NCBI GenBank assembly: GCA_016720395.1
Contig: JADKKR010000011.1
Span: forward strand, 1 to 56,377
Direction of reading: 5' to 3'
Source: Geobacteraceae bacterium
Lineage (GTDB): Bacteria; Desulfobacterota; Desulfuromonadia; Geobacterales; Pseudopelobacteraceae
DNA: 56,377 nt
Shown: positions 17,566-26,602 of the stretch, one piece after another
How positions within the stretch are numbered: the stretch's first letter is position 1
Layout: the number at the start of each line of letters is the position of its first letter
Program-made: the position numbers and the translations under genes
The notes under the pieces: model-generated
Database searches by the model: none
Told to the model about the DNA's origin: nothing
The model's input: the letters and a program-made list of their open reading frames with translations, nothing else

Positions 17566-18509
17566 GCCTCCTGCCGGACCAGAAACGGCTGCATACCCTC
17601 GAATTTGCGGACGGCTGCTCTTGGGAGATAGCCGCCGGGGACGATCAGGCTGGAGCAGTCGTATCACGACTGGGACGAGCGATGCAGATGCGTATGACCA
17701 CAGGCACAGCCGTATCCTGTCATCATGACAATCTACACCGGCTTTTCGTCCGGACCGCTGCGCACATTTCCACGCCTAATCTCCATCTCACACCGGCATC
17801 AAATAACAGCAACGTAGTACTCTGCACCCCGAACCCGGATAATCACGCCGGCATCATGTTCATAAATATATTGAGACTGTCACTGCTCATGGCCCGCGAG
17901 GCGCAGACCCGTGGAGGACTCCTCATTCACGGTGCACTGGCAGAACGGGATGCCAGCGGCGTGATCCTTGCTGCGCCGGGCGGAACAGGCAAGTCCACTG
18001 CCAGCAATCGACTCTCCCCTCCATGGCGCTCATTGTGCGATGATACAACGCTCGTGGTGCGGGACCTGGAAGGTGTCTTTCGGGCGCACCCCTGGCCCAC
18101 CTGGAGCCGGTTTCTTGACGGGGGATCGGGCGGCACATGGAACGTGCAGAGATCCGTTCCGCTCAAAGGCATCTTCTTCCTGGCCCGTGCCGGCGATGAC
18201 CGGGTTGAACCGGCAGGGCGTGCGCAGGCGGCCGGCCTGCTGGCGGAAAGTGTGAGACAGGCCTCGATGTTCATGGTACCGGATGTGGTAACAGATGCGG
18301 ACCGCGCCCAGCACTTGGAGCGCTTCGACAATATCTGCGCCCTGGTCCGGGTCGTTCCGGCACATATACTCCACATCAGTCTGACCGGCGCTTTCTGGTT
18401 GGAGATCGAGCGAACGCTTGAGGGAGGCCCCAAGGATAGTGAATATCAATGGAGCAGGATTAGCCAGCCTCTTCGCAACCAGAATCCGTCACGAACGGGG
18501 ACCTTTTGA
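17562..18509 (+). CDS. HPr-kinase-like P-loop protein (ScmC-like)
   Basis: 315 aa. A P-loop (APGGTGKST, about 138-146) followed by WRSLCDDTTLVV matches the HprK-like proteins found in RiPP cassettes. HPr kinase relatives in paeninodin-type lasso clusters phosphorylate the peptide; here the target is unknown. The SynChlorMet cassette includes a protein of this kind (ScmC). It overlaps the upstream peptidase gene by 4 nt (ATGA) and is followed by a nucleotidyltransferase, the same kinase-plus-nucleotidyltransferase pairing seen in some lasso clusters. Confidence 0.82.
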   Translation: MSLLPDQKRLHTLEFADGCSWEIAAGDDQAGAVVSRLGRAMQMRMTTGTAVSCHHDNLHRLFVRTAAHISTPNLHLTPASNNSNVVLCTPNPDNHAGIMFINILRLSLLMAREAQTRGGLLIHGALAERDASGVILAAPGGTGKSTASNRLSPPWRSLCDDTTLVVRDLEGVFRAHPWPTWSRFLDGGSGGTWNVQRSVPLKGIFFLARAGDDRVEPAGRAQAAGLLAESVRQASMFMVPDVVTDADRAQHLERFDNICALVRVVPAHILHISLTGAFWLEIERTLEGGPKDSEYQWSRISQPLRNQNPSRTGTF

Positions 18510-18526
18510 GCGGCAGGGAGAGCGGC

Positions 18527-19807
18527 ATGGAAAGATCCCGCACCGAGGAGCGCCTGCTTTCCTTTCTCCGTTTTGATCAGGACGGAGCGGGAACTGACGG
18601 GACAATTGATATGTCCGCGACGGATTGGGAGGCTCTCCAGCGCACATCCGCCGTTCACGGTGTTTCTCCCCTGCTGTACCACCACCTGGCCGTCCTCCAT
18701 AAAGAGACACCGGTCCCGCCGAAAGTGCTCCGGGAGTTGCGCCGCAGCTATCTCAAAAATGCCGGCAGGAACCTGTACCTGTACCATGAGTTGGGAAAGG
18801 TTCTGGGAAGCCTGCAGCAGGAGAGGATCCCGGTGATTGCGCTCAAGGGGGCACACCTGGCGAAGGAGATCTACGGCAATTCCGCCCTGCGCCCGATGAA
18901 CGATGTAGACCTCCTGGTACACCGGGAAGACCTGGGACGGGTCGAAAAAAGCCTTATGGAACTTGGCTTTCTTCCGGCGGATTGTAACCGGATGGTAGCA
19001 GATGACAATTGCCATTTCGGATATTCGCGGCCGAACGGGGGATTGACCGTGGAAATCCACTGGACCTTACTGCCTGCGACTTTTCCATTCCGTATCGACA
19101 TGGCCGGACAATGGCAACGATCCCGAACAACAATCATCGGCAGTGTCAAAGTGTCCGTCCTGTGTCCGGAGGATCTTCTGCTCTACCTTTGCCTGCACGC
19201 CTCCAAGCATCTGTACCAAATCTGGCTGAAACCCTTCTACGATATTTCCGAGACGATCAGGCATTACGCGGAGGATATAGACTGGGATCAGATCCGGATT
19301 CGCAGCGAACAGACAGGGGTCAGCAAAAGTGTCTATCTAACTCTGGGGTTGGCCAGGGAACTTCTGGGGGCGGCTATCCCCAAGGGATTTCTCGATGCTG
19401 TCAAACCGGCCGATTTCGACGAGCGTTATATTGCACTGGCCAAAGGCCAGATCTTCGAAAGCGCGCCCCGGACCGTGGAAAACATGATGCTTCCTCCCAG
19501 CGCCTTTCGATTTATCGGATCACATAGTTTGCTGAACAAGGCTAACGTGTTCACAAGAAGGATTTTCCCCTCCAGGGAAGAGATGTCGCGGAAATACCCG
19601 GCACCTGCGGATTCCTTCCGGATCTATCTTTACTACCCGGCTCGTATCCTGGACCTTCTGCGTCGGCACGGCCGCACCGGCTGGCTGTTGCTGCGGCGGA
19701 ATCAAGGAGTGATCGGCCTGGTGAAGCAGGAAAAAGAAATCGCTCATCTACGTGACTGGTTGATGTCTGCCGGCAGCATTCCCGGTGACCGTGCTGCACC
19801 GGAGTGA
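18527..19807 (+). CDS. Nucleotidyltransferase-fold protein of RiPP clusters (NTP_transf_5-like)
   Basis: 426 aa from the ATG at 18527, behind GGGAGAG; a TTG at 18506 overlaps the previous stop and is less likely. The middle carries VIALKGAHLAKEIYG and RPMNDVDLLVH (Asp126, Asp128), the acidic pair of the nucleotidyltransferase fold. Proteins of this family accompany lasso peptides and other RiPPs, where some extend a peptide phosphate. It is the last gene of the cluster. No exporter gene follows; the next gene (19889) is on the other strand. Confidence 0.82.
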   Translation: MERSRTEERLLSFLRFDQDGAGTDGTIDMSATDWEALQRTSAVHGVSPLLYHHLAVLHKETPVPPKVLRELRRSYLKNAGRNLYLYHELGKVLGSLQQERIPVIALKGAHLAKEIYGNSALRPMNDVDLLVHREDLGRVEKSLMELGFLPADCNRMVADDNCHFGYSRPNGGLTVEIHWTLLPATFPFRIDMAGQWQRSRTTIIGSVKVSVLCPEDLLLYLCLHASKHLYQIWLKPFYDISETIRHYAEDIDWDQIRIRSEQTGVSKSVYLTLGLARELLGAAIPKGFLDAVKPADFDERYIALAKGQIFESAPRTVENMMLPPSAFRFIGSHSLLNKANVFTRRIFPSREEMSRKYPAPADSFRIYLYYPARILDLLRRHGRTGWLLLRRNQGVIGLVKQEKEIAHLRDWLMSAGSIPGDRAAPE

Positions 19808-19888
19808 TACACGGAACGGGGAATTTGGCAGGACGGCTGAAGACGATCGGAGGCGGCAGAGTTCAAACGGAGAATTTCAGTTCATCAA

Positions 19889-20779
19889 TCAGGCTATGAT
19901 TCGGGCAAAGCCGGCTATCGTAGATATCCGGACAGGGGCCTGACCGAAATAGTCGCCGTCCAGCTGTACGGACCGGTTACCATCAACCTGCACCTGCCGG
20001 GCACGCAGTCGTGTCACATCCTCCGGCCGGCAGGGCCGCCCCGCCAGAAGTGATGCCATCACCCGCAGCCAGGAGCTGCGGCTTTCTGCCGTCACACAGA
20101 ACAGGTCCAGCTGAGCCTCGGAAATATCCGCTTCCGGCGTCAGGACCAGGCGACCTCCGTAACGGGCTCCATTGCAGATGATGGCTGAATGGCACTCCAC
20201 CAGGTGCCCGTCCGCCAGCAGCGGGAACGTTCCACGCCGCCAGGTCAGCAGGCAGCGCAGGGCCGAGAGCAGGTAGGCACCTTTTTTGAACAGGCGCTTC
20301 TCTCCTATCCGCACACCCCGCACAATGTCGCCGTCCAGACCAATCCCCGCCATCAGGAGAAAGCGCCTGCTGAGCCCCCCTTCACCCTCGATCAGCCCGA
20401 CCACCAGCGGCTTCGTTTCACCCCGGGCGATGCGGGAGATGCCGTCAGCCACGCTTCTGATACCAAGCTCCAGGGCCAGAACATTGGCAGTCCCCACCGG
20501 CAGAACCGCCAGGGTGGCACTCCCCGGCGTAAGGGCATTGACCACGGCGTTCACCGTACCGTCACCTCCGGCTACTATCACCAGCGGATTTTCAGAGATG
20601 GACTCGATGTCGCTGCAGACCCGTCCGGCATCCTCCGGACCGGAAACGGTAAGGCAGGCGGGGGAAATGTCGACGCCCTGCAGCAAGGAGATGATCTCGT
20701 CGTGCAGGGCGCGGGAATAGGAACCGGAAAGCGGGTTGATGAGCAGGAAGCTGCTTTCTGTTGAGCCTGGCGGGATCAC
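19889..20779 (-). CDS. Diacylglycerol/lipid kinase (YegS/DgkB-like)
   Basis: 296 aa. GGDGTVN at 71-77 is the nucleotide-binding motif of DAGK catalytic-domain lipid kinases. LPVGTANVLALELGI and GIGLDGDIVRG follow, as in YegS/BmrU-type proteins that phosphorylate diacylglycerol or related lipids at the membrane. The start is GTG 20779, just past the glmU stop; the ribosome site is weak, so translation is probably coupled to glmU. Its true substrate cannot be read from sequence. Confidence 0.88.
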   Translation of the reverse strand: MIPPGSTESSFLLINPLSGSYSRALHDEIISLLQGVDISPACLTVSGPEDAGRVCSDIESISENPLVIVAGGDGTVNAVVNALTPGSATLAVLPVGTANVLALELGIRSVADGISRIARGETKPLVVGLIEGEGGLSRRFLLMAGIGLDGDIVRGVRIGEKRLFKKGAYLLSALRCLLTWRRGTFPLLADGHLVECHSAIICNGARYGGRLVLTPEADISEAQLDLFCVTAESRSSWLRVMASLLAGRPCRPEDVTRLRARQVQVDGNRSVQLDGDYFGQAPVRISTIAGFARIIA

Positions 20780-20780
20780 C

Positions 20781-22154
20781 TTATTTCTTCTTCAGCCGCC
20801 AGCCTTCCTTGTTCACCTGCGCGACCCGGGATATGGCCAGGGAGTCCGGCGGCACATCCACGGTGACCGTCGTGCCGGCCGCTACCAGCGAGTTACGACC
20901 AACCGTAACCGGGGCCACCAGCTGCACGTCACTCCCGATGAAGACATCATCACCGATCACCGTACGGTGCTTGTTGACCCCGTCGTAGTTGCAGGTGATA
21001 GTGCCGCAGCCGATGTTGACGTTGCTGCCGATCTCGGCGTCCCCCAGATAGGTCAGGTGCGAGGCCTTGGAACCTTGGCCCATGACCGCCTTTTTGGTTT
21101 CGACGAAGTTGCCGATCTTGACCTGGTCATGAAGGAGTGTGCCGGGGCGCAGGTGGGCCATGGGGCCGACGCTGACATCGGCGTGCAGCACCGAACCCTC
21201 CAGCACCGAGCCGGCCTTGATATGGCAACCGTCCCCGATGGTGCATTCCTTGATGGAGACGCCGTTCTCGATCGTGCAGCCGCTGCCGATGACCGTGGAG
21301 CCGCTGATGGAACAATTGGGATGCACAATCGAGTCAGGGCCGATCCTCACTCCGTGGTCGATGTAGGTCTGCGAGGGATCGACCAGAGACACGCCTGAAC
21401 ACATCAGGTCGAGATTTATACGGCGGCGCAGGATTCGTGACGCCTCGGCCAACTGGATACGATCATTGACTCCCATGATCTCGTCAGGGTCGTCCGTAGA
21501 GCGCCCGAGACAGGCGAGTCCCTGCTTCACGGCAATCGAAACCAGGTCTGTCAGATAGAACTCCTGCTGGGCATTGTCGCTGCTGACGGAATCGATGTTG
21601 GCGAAGAGAAAGTCAGCCTCCATGCAGTAGATACCGCTGTTGATCTCGTTCAGGGCCCGTTCTTCCGGGGTGGCATCCTTCTGCTCAACGATGCGCACCA
21701 CCCGGCCGTCGGAATCACGGACCACCCGGCCATAGCCATGGGGATCAGCAATTACAGCCGTCAGAACAGTCAGCACGGCCCTGTTTTCACGGTGATAGGC
21801 AATGAGCCCTTGCAGCGTTTCCCCCCGCAGAAGCGGTGTGTCGCCGCACAGGATCAGGACCGTACCCTTGAAGCCGGCCAGCCCTTCCCGGGCACAGGCC
21901 ACGGCATGTCCGGTTCCCAGCTGTTCCTCCTGCATGGCACAGCGGATATCGGCTTCATCAGCGAACACCCTGCGCACCGCATCGGCCTGATGCCCCACCA
22001 CCAGCACGGCAGGTGCGGCCCCTGCAGCCCGGGCAGCATCAACCGCCCAGCGGATCATCGGCCGGCCTGCTGCAGGGTGAAGCACCTTGACCATGCCTGA
22101 TTTCATTCGGGTTCCCTTGCCTGCGGCAAGAATGACTGCAGCAACTGTATCCAT
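20781..22154 (-). CDS. glmU: Bifunctional N-acetylglucosamine-1-phosphate uridyltransferase / glucosamine-1-phosphate acetyltransferase
   Basis: 457 aa from ATG 22154, matching E. coli GlmU (456). A longer TTG reading to 22202 would start at the predicted transcription start and is rejected. The N-terminal uridyltransferase domain has VILAAGKGTRMKSGMVKVLHP in two adjoining pieces and LCGDTPLL. The C-terminal left-handed beta-helix shows hexapeptide repeats and the acetyltransferase region (LRPGT, then NFVETKKA, HLTYLGDAEIG, NIGCGTITCNYDG). It makes UDP-GlcNAc, following GlmS. A good promoter lies at 22209-22237. Confidence 0.96.
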   Translation of the reverse strand: MDTVAAVILAAGKGTRMKSGMVKVLHPAAGRPMIRWAVDAARAAGAAPAVLVVGHQADAVRRVFADEADIRCAMQEEQLGTGHAVACAREGLAGFKGTVLILCGDTPLLRGETLQGLIAYHRENRAVLTVLTAVIADPHGYGRVVRDSDGRVVRIVEQKDATPEERALNEINSGIYCMEADFLFANIDSVSSDNAQQEFYLTDLVSIAVKQGLACLGRSTDDPDEIMGVNDRIQLAEASRILRRRINLDLMCSGVSLVDPSQTYIDHGVRIGPDSIVHPNCSISGSTVIGSGCTIENGVSIKECTIGDGCHIKAGSVLEGSVLHADVSVGPMAHLRPGTLLHDQVKIGNFVETKKAVMGQGSKASHLTYLGDAEIGSNVNIGCGTITCNYDGVNKHRTVIGDDVFIGSDVQLVAPVTVGRNSLVAAGTTVTVDVPPDSLAISRVAQVNKEGWRLKKK

Positions 22155-22208
22155 TTCAGTCCCGGCTCCATGCGTAAGGTACGTTTCTTTACTGTTTGAC
22201 AAGGCGTG

Positions 22209-22237
22209 ATTTTATTCGAAGCAGGAAAGGCCGTCAA
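22209..22237 (-). promoter_or_regulatory. Sigma70-type promoter of glmU
   Basis: On the minus strand: TTGACG, 17-nt spacer, TAAAAT, about 55 nt upstream of the glmU ATG. It also supports the 22154 start over the upstream TTG. Confidence 0.65.
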
Positions 22238-22265
22238 GTCAATAGCGTGAGTAAAAGATTAAGAC

Positions 22266-22295
22266 TTTACATACCTTGCGTGATTGGATTATATT
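22266..22295 (+). promoter_or_regulatory. Possible promoter of the MXAN_5187_C-mfd unit
   Basis: TTTACA, 18-nt spacer, TATATT, about 80 nt before the first gene. It is divergent from the glmU promoter. Confidence 0.4.
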
Positions 22296-22374
22296 CTGCA
22301 ACCTACCCGGCAGACATGCTTTGTACCGCAACGATTGAAGCAGTTGCATCAGCCGGATTTCCAAAGGGCGTGTA

Positions 22375-22944
22375 ATGGCGATAGCCGAAGATCTGGCCAT
22401 ATTAGAGACTCAGCTGAAGGAGCTGATCACCCGCTACGAACAGTACTTCGTCGGGCTCGAAAAACGCGAGCCGCTGGTGCTGTTGGGCGGCGTCGAAAAG
22501 CTTGCGCGACAGTACGCCAACGTCCACATCAACAACACCATGTACAAGCATAAATACAACATGCTGGTGGCGCGTCTCAACACCTACCGTGAACACTGGA
22601 ACCGGATCCTGCGCCTGATCGAAGAGGGCAAGTACTCACGTGACCGCTTCATCAGGGATCTGCACCTTCGCCAGAAGGTCAATAAACCCGGACATCATGA
22701 AGAAGTTGTTGAAGAGCACCACAGGCCTCACCATGACCCGGAACTGGACCGGATATTCTTCGAGCTGCGTGAAGCCCGCAAGGCCTGTCATCTGCCGGTG
22801 GATAAACTGAGCATCGAGATGGTGGCAGAAACCATCCAGAAGAACAAGGCGGCACTGGCCGCACGCCTGGGAACCTCCGATCTGGTTTTCCGTGTGGTCG
22901 TTGAGGATGGCAAGCCCAAGATCAAGGCGAGCCTGCGTAAATGA
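22375..22944 (+). CDS. MXAN_5187 C-terminal-domain protein
   Basis: 189 aa, helical and charged, without membrane segments. The N-terminal half looks coiled-coil (LETQLKELITRYEQYF and following), then a His/Glu-rich linker (about 103-120, HHEEVVEEHH and HRPHHD), and an ordered end (KLSIEMVAETIQKNKAAL, then DLVFRVVVEDGKPKIKASLRK). It matches what I recall of the MXAN_5187_C domain in deltaproteobacteria; function unknown. It ends just before mfd and is likely co-transcribed with it. Confidence 0.75.
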   Translation: MAIAEDLAILETQLKELITRYEQYFVGLEKREPLVLLGGVEKLARQYANVHINNTMYKHKYNMLVARLNTYREHWNRILRLIEEGKYSRDRFIRDLHLRQKVNKPGHHEEVVEEHHRPHHDPELDRIFFELREARKACHLPVDKLSIEMVAETIQKNKAALAARLGTSDLVFRVVVEDGKPKIKASLRK

Positions 22945-22972
22945 CGATCTGCTGTATCCCCCCGGTTTTCCC

Positions 22973-25900
22973 GTGAACACTGACTCCACCTCCGGCATAC
23001 TGCCGCAATCAGTCGACATCCTGGCAGCCCTGCGCCGCGGTGACCTCTGCGTCACCCTTCCCGGCTTGAAAGGTTCGACAGCGGCCTGCCTTATTGCCGG
23101 CTTGCTGCGCAGCCAGCCGAAGAACCTGCTGGTGGTGACAGCCGATCAGGATTCCGCCGATGAATTCCGGCGTGAGCTGGCCTTCTTTTCCACGTCCGAT
23201 ACGTCCCCCCTGGTCTTTCCGGCCTGGGACAGCCAGCCCTGTTCCCCCTCCTCGCCCCATCCCGACATCTCCGGCGCCCGCCTCGACACACTCTTCCGCC
23301 TGCAGAACGGCCTGGCCCGGATTGTGGTCCTGCCGGTGACAGCGGCATTGCAAAGGGTTCTGCCGCGTCAGACGTTCAGCGAAGCCTCCTGCTACCTGGT
23401 GGCCGGCGAGGATTTCGAGCGCGACGATCTGCTGGCCCGGCTGGTCAAGATGGGCTACGCCAATGTTCCCCTGGTGGAGGACCGCGGCACTTTTGCGGTG
23501 CGGGGCGGCATCCTGGACATATTTCCCCCCAACCTGGCCACACCGGTCAGGATCGAGTTTTTTGGCGACACGGTCGAAACCATTCGCTCCTTTGACCCGC
23601 TCACCCAGCGCTCACTGCAGCCGGTGGAGGAACTGGTCCTGCTGCCATCGCGGGAGATCCTGCTGACGGACGAGGTGCTGGCAGATATCGCACCGCGTCT
23701 GAAGCAGTGCTGCGACGATCTGGACATCGGCGCCGACCGGCGCCGCGCCATCCTGGCCGACCTGCAGGGTTCCGTCTACTTCCATGGCGTCGAGTACCTC
23801 CAGCCGCTCTTGCATCCCGGCCTGGAGACGATCTTCGACTATACACCGGGCAGCCTGCTGGTCATGCTCGACCCCGAGGCGGTCCGCGGCACGATCGCCG
23901 GTTTCACCGATGAGATCGCCGGCGGCGCCCTCAAGGGACGCGCGGCCGCCCTGCCCCATTCGCCGCCCGGGGAACTGTTCCTCGACCAGGAGGCCTTCGA
24001 CGCCATCCTCGCCGGCCGCAGCCGCCTGGAGCTGTCCGGTTTGACCCTGGACGGGGAAGCCTCAACAACCTGCATAGCCATACCCTGCCGGGACAATAGT
24101 GATCTGCGGGTTACTGTCTCCAAGGAGACCACCCACGCCCTGACCCCGCTTTCCCGCAATCTGCGTGAGTGGCTGGACAACGGGCAGCGGGTCATGCTGG
24201 TCTGCCACCAGCACGCTCAGGCCGAGCGCCTCAGGGAACTGCTGGCCCCCTACGGGATTCCCGCCGGCATCAGCGAGGCATCCTTCACTCAGGCCATCTC
24301 CGTTCCGGCAGGTCCGGGCGTAACCCTGCTGATGGGTGACATCTCCCGCGGTTTCCGCCTGCCGGATGCCCGCCTGGTGCTGATCGCCGAAGAGGAGCTC
24401 TTCGGCCGGCGCGTGCGGCGGCGCGGCGTCTCCGAGGTGCGCAAGAAACAGATCCTGGCCTCTCTGGCGGAACTCAAACCGGGCGATTTCATGGTGCACA
24501 TCGACCACGGCATCGGCCGCTACCACGGCCTCCAGCACATCAGTGTCGGAGGCGTGGGGGGCGACTTCCTGCTGCTGGAATATGCCGGCGGCGACAAGCT
24601 CTACCTGCCGGTGGACCGGCTCGGACTGGTGCAGCGCTACGTCGGCCCGGAGGGGAGCCAGCCCGGACTGGACAAGCTGGGGGGCAGTGGCTGGGAAAAA
24701 TCCAAGGGCAAAGCCCGCAAAAACATCGAGGAGCTGGCTGGCGAACTGCTGGAGATCTACGCCAGGCGCCAGGTCTGCGAAGGGTTTTCCTTCTCGCCGC
24801 CCGACGAGATGTACCGCGAATTCGAGGCCTCCTTCGCCTGGGAGGAGACCCCCGACCAGCTCTCCGCCATCCAGGATGTGCTGGCCGACATGCAGAATTC
24901 CCGCCCCATGGACCGCCTGGTATGCGGCGATGTCGGCTACGGCAAGACCGAGGTCGCCCTGCGGGGTGCCGTCAAGGCCGCCCTGGACGGCAAACAGATC
25001 GGCGTGCTGGTCCCGACCACCATCCTGGCCCAGCAGCATTACGAGACCTTCCACGAACGGCTGAAGGATTACCCCATCACGGTCGAGGTACTCTCCCGCT
25101 TCCGCACCCCCAAGGAGCAGAAGGCCACCTTGGAGCGCCTCAAAAAGGGCGATACCGACATCGTCATCGGTACCCACCGCATGCTGCAGAAGGACGTGGC
25201 CTTCAAGGACCTGGGGCTGCTGATCATCGACGAGGAACAGCGCTTCGGGGTCAAGGACAAGGAGCGCCTGAAGGCCTTCCGGGCCGTGGTGGATGTCATG
25301 ACCCTGACCGCCACCCCCATACCGCGCACCCTGTATATGTCCATGATGGGCATCCGCGACCTGTCGATCATCGACACCCCGCCGGTCGACCGGCTGGCGG
25401 TCAAGACCTTTGTCTCGCGCTTCTCCGAGGAGCTGATCCGCGAGGCGGTCATGCGCGAGCTGCGCCGGGGCGGGCAGGTCTTCTTTGTCCACAACCGGGT
25501 GCAGACCATCGCCAAGAGGGCCGAGCTGCTGGCCCAGCTGGTGCCGGAGGCCAGGATCGCCGTGGGGCATGGCCAGATGGACGAGCACGAACTGGAGAAG
25601 GTCATGCTCGGCTTCATGCACGGCGAAACCAACCTGCTGCTCTGCACCACCATCATCGAGTCCGGCCTGGACATCCCCAACGCCAACACCCTGATCGTCG
25701 ACCATGCCGACAAATTCGGCCTGTCCCAGCTCTACCAGCTGCGCGGTCGGGTCGGGCGCTCCACCCAGCGCGGTTACGCCTACCTGCTGATCCCCGGTGA
25801 AAGCGCCATCTCCAGCGATGCCCGCGAGCGCCTGAGGATTCTGCAGGACATCTCCGAGCTGGGGGCCGGTTTCCGCATCGCCACCCACGACATGGAAATC

Positions 25901-26479
25901 CGCGGCGCCGGCGACATGCTCGGCAACCGCCAGTCCGGTACGGTCACCGAGATCGGTTTCGAGCTCTACAACCAGATGCTGGAGGAGACCATCTGCCGCA
26001 TGCGGGGCGAGGAGATGGCCGAGCGGGTCGAGCCGGAGATCAACCTCAAGGTGCCGGCCTTCATACCCGAGGCCTATGTCAAGGACACCAACCAGCGACT
26101 GGTGATCTACAAGAAGCTGACCCAGGCCGAGAATGAAGAGGATGTGCTCGACATCCAGAACGAGGTCAGTGACCGCTTCGGAAAATACCCGCTGGCCACC
26201 GCCTACCTGTTCGAGACCATGAAGCTGAGGATACTGCTGAAAAGGCTGCTGGTGCGGCAGATCGATTTCGACGGGAAGAACATCATCATCTCGTTCCACC
26301 CCCGTACCCCGGCGCCGCCCGACCGGATCATCGCCATGATGAAGAACGAGCCGAGGAAATACCAGTTCACACCTGACTACAAGCTGGTATGCACCCTGAA
26401 GGGCACCAGCTTCGAAGACATCCTGGATATGTCGAAACAGGTACTGCAGAGACTGCTGCCGGTGGAGACGACTGGGTGA
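22973..26479 (+). CDS. mfd: Transcription-repair coupling factor
   Basis: About 1168 aa. It removes stalled RNA polymerase at DNA lesions and recruits UvrA. Visible parts: UvrB-like N-terminal modules, the RNA-polymerase interaction domain (LKPGDFMVHIDHGIGRYHGL, about 500), a RecG-type helicase (Walker A CGDVGYGKTE, DEEQRFGV, TATPIPRTL, LRGRVGRS), and the C-terminal UvrA-binding region (YNQMLEET). The start is uncertain: GTG 22973 is the best in-frame choice, with no clear ribosome site; translation may be coupled to the preceding gene 28 nt upstream. Confidence 0.96.
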   Translation: MNTDSTSGILPQSVDILAALRRGDLCVTLPGLKGSTAACLIAGLLRSQPKNLLVVTADQDSADEFRRELAFFSTSDTSPLVFPAWDSQPCSPSSPHPDISGARLDTLFRLQNGLARIVVLPVTAALQRVLPRQTFSEASCYLVAGEDFERDDLLARLVKMGYANVPLVEDRGTFAVRGGILDIFPPNLATPVRIEFFGDTVETIRSFDPLTQRSLQPVEELVLLPSREILLTDEVLADIAPRLKQCCDDLDIGADRRRAILADLQGSVYFHGVEYLQPLLHPGLETIFDYTPGSLLVMLDPEAVRGTIAGFTDEIAGGALKGRAAALPHSPPGELFLDQEAFDAILAGRSRLELSGLTLDGEASTTCIAIPCRDNSDLRVTVSKETTHALTPLSRNLREWLDNGQRVMLVCHQHAQAERLRELLAPYGIPAGISEASFTQAISVPAGPGVTLLMGDISRGFRLPDARLVLIAEEELFGRRVRRRGVSEVRKKQILASLAELKPGDFMVHIDHGIGRYHGLQHISVGGVGGDFLLLEYAGGDKLYLPVDRLGLVQRYVGPEGSQPGLDKLGGSGWEKSKGKARKNIEELAGELLEIYARRQVCEGFSFSPPDEMYREFEASFAWEETPDQLSAIQDVLADMQNSRPMDRLVCGDVGYGKTEVALRGAVKAALDGKQIGVLVPTTILAQQHYETFHERLKDYPITVEVLSRFRTPKEQKATLERLKKGDTDIVIGTHRMLQKDVAFKDLGLLIIDEEQRFGVKDKERLKAFRAVVDVMTLTATPIPRTLYMSMMGIRDLSIIDTPPVDRLAVKTFVSRFSEELIREAVMRELRRGGQVFFVHNRVQTIAKRAELLAQLVPEARIAVGHGQMDEHELEKVMLGFMHGETNLLLCTTIIESGLDIPNANTLIVDHADKFGLSQLYQLRGRVGRSTQRGYAYLLIPGESAISSDARERLRILQDISELGAGFRIATHDMEIRGAGDMLGNRQSGTVTEIGFELYNQMLEETICRMRGEEMAERVEPEINLKVPAFIPEAYVKDTNQRLVIYKKLTQAENEEDVLDIQNEVSDRFGKYPLATAYLFETMKLRILLKRLLVRQIDFDGKNIIISFHPRTPAPPDRIIAMMKNEPRKYQFTPDYKLVCTLKGTSFEDILDMSKQVLQRLLPVETTG

Positions 26480-26602
26480 GCATCATCAGAAGACGGCATG
26501 CTTTCAAGCTTGCAATTTCAGGCCTGTTCTGCTAATCTTTTTGCCCTTTTACAATAACCACACCAACTCTGATGCAACGTACTGACGAAAGGATTTTAAA
26601 TA

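Noticed and set aside
14079..19807. Calling the cluster a lasso peptide cluster
   Set aside because: The leader motif and kinase/nucleotidyltransferase fit, but the asparagine-synthetase-like cyclase and the transglutaminase-like protease are missing, while two radical SAM/SPASM enzymes are present.
24062..26299. Long minus-strand open frame (745 codons) opposite mfd
   Set aside because: A shadow of a GC-rich coding gene: it mirrors mfd, has no ribosome site and encodes no recognisable domain.
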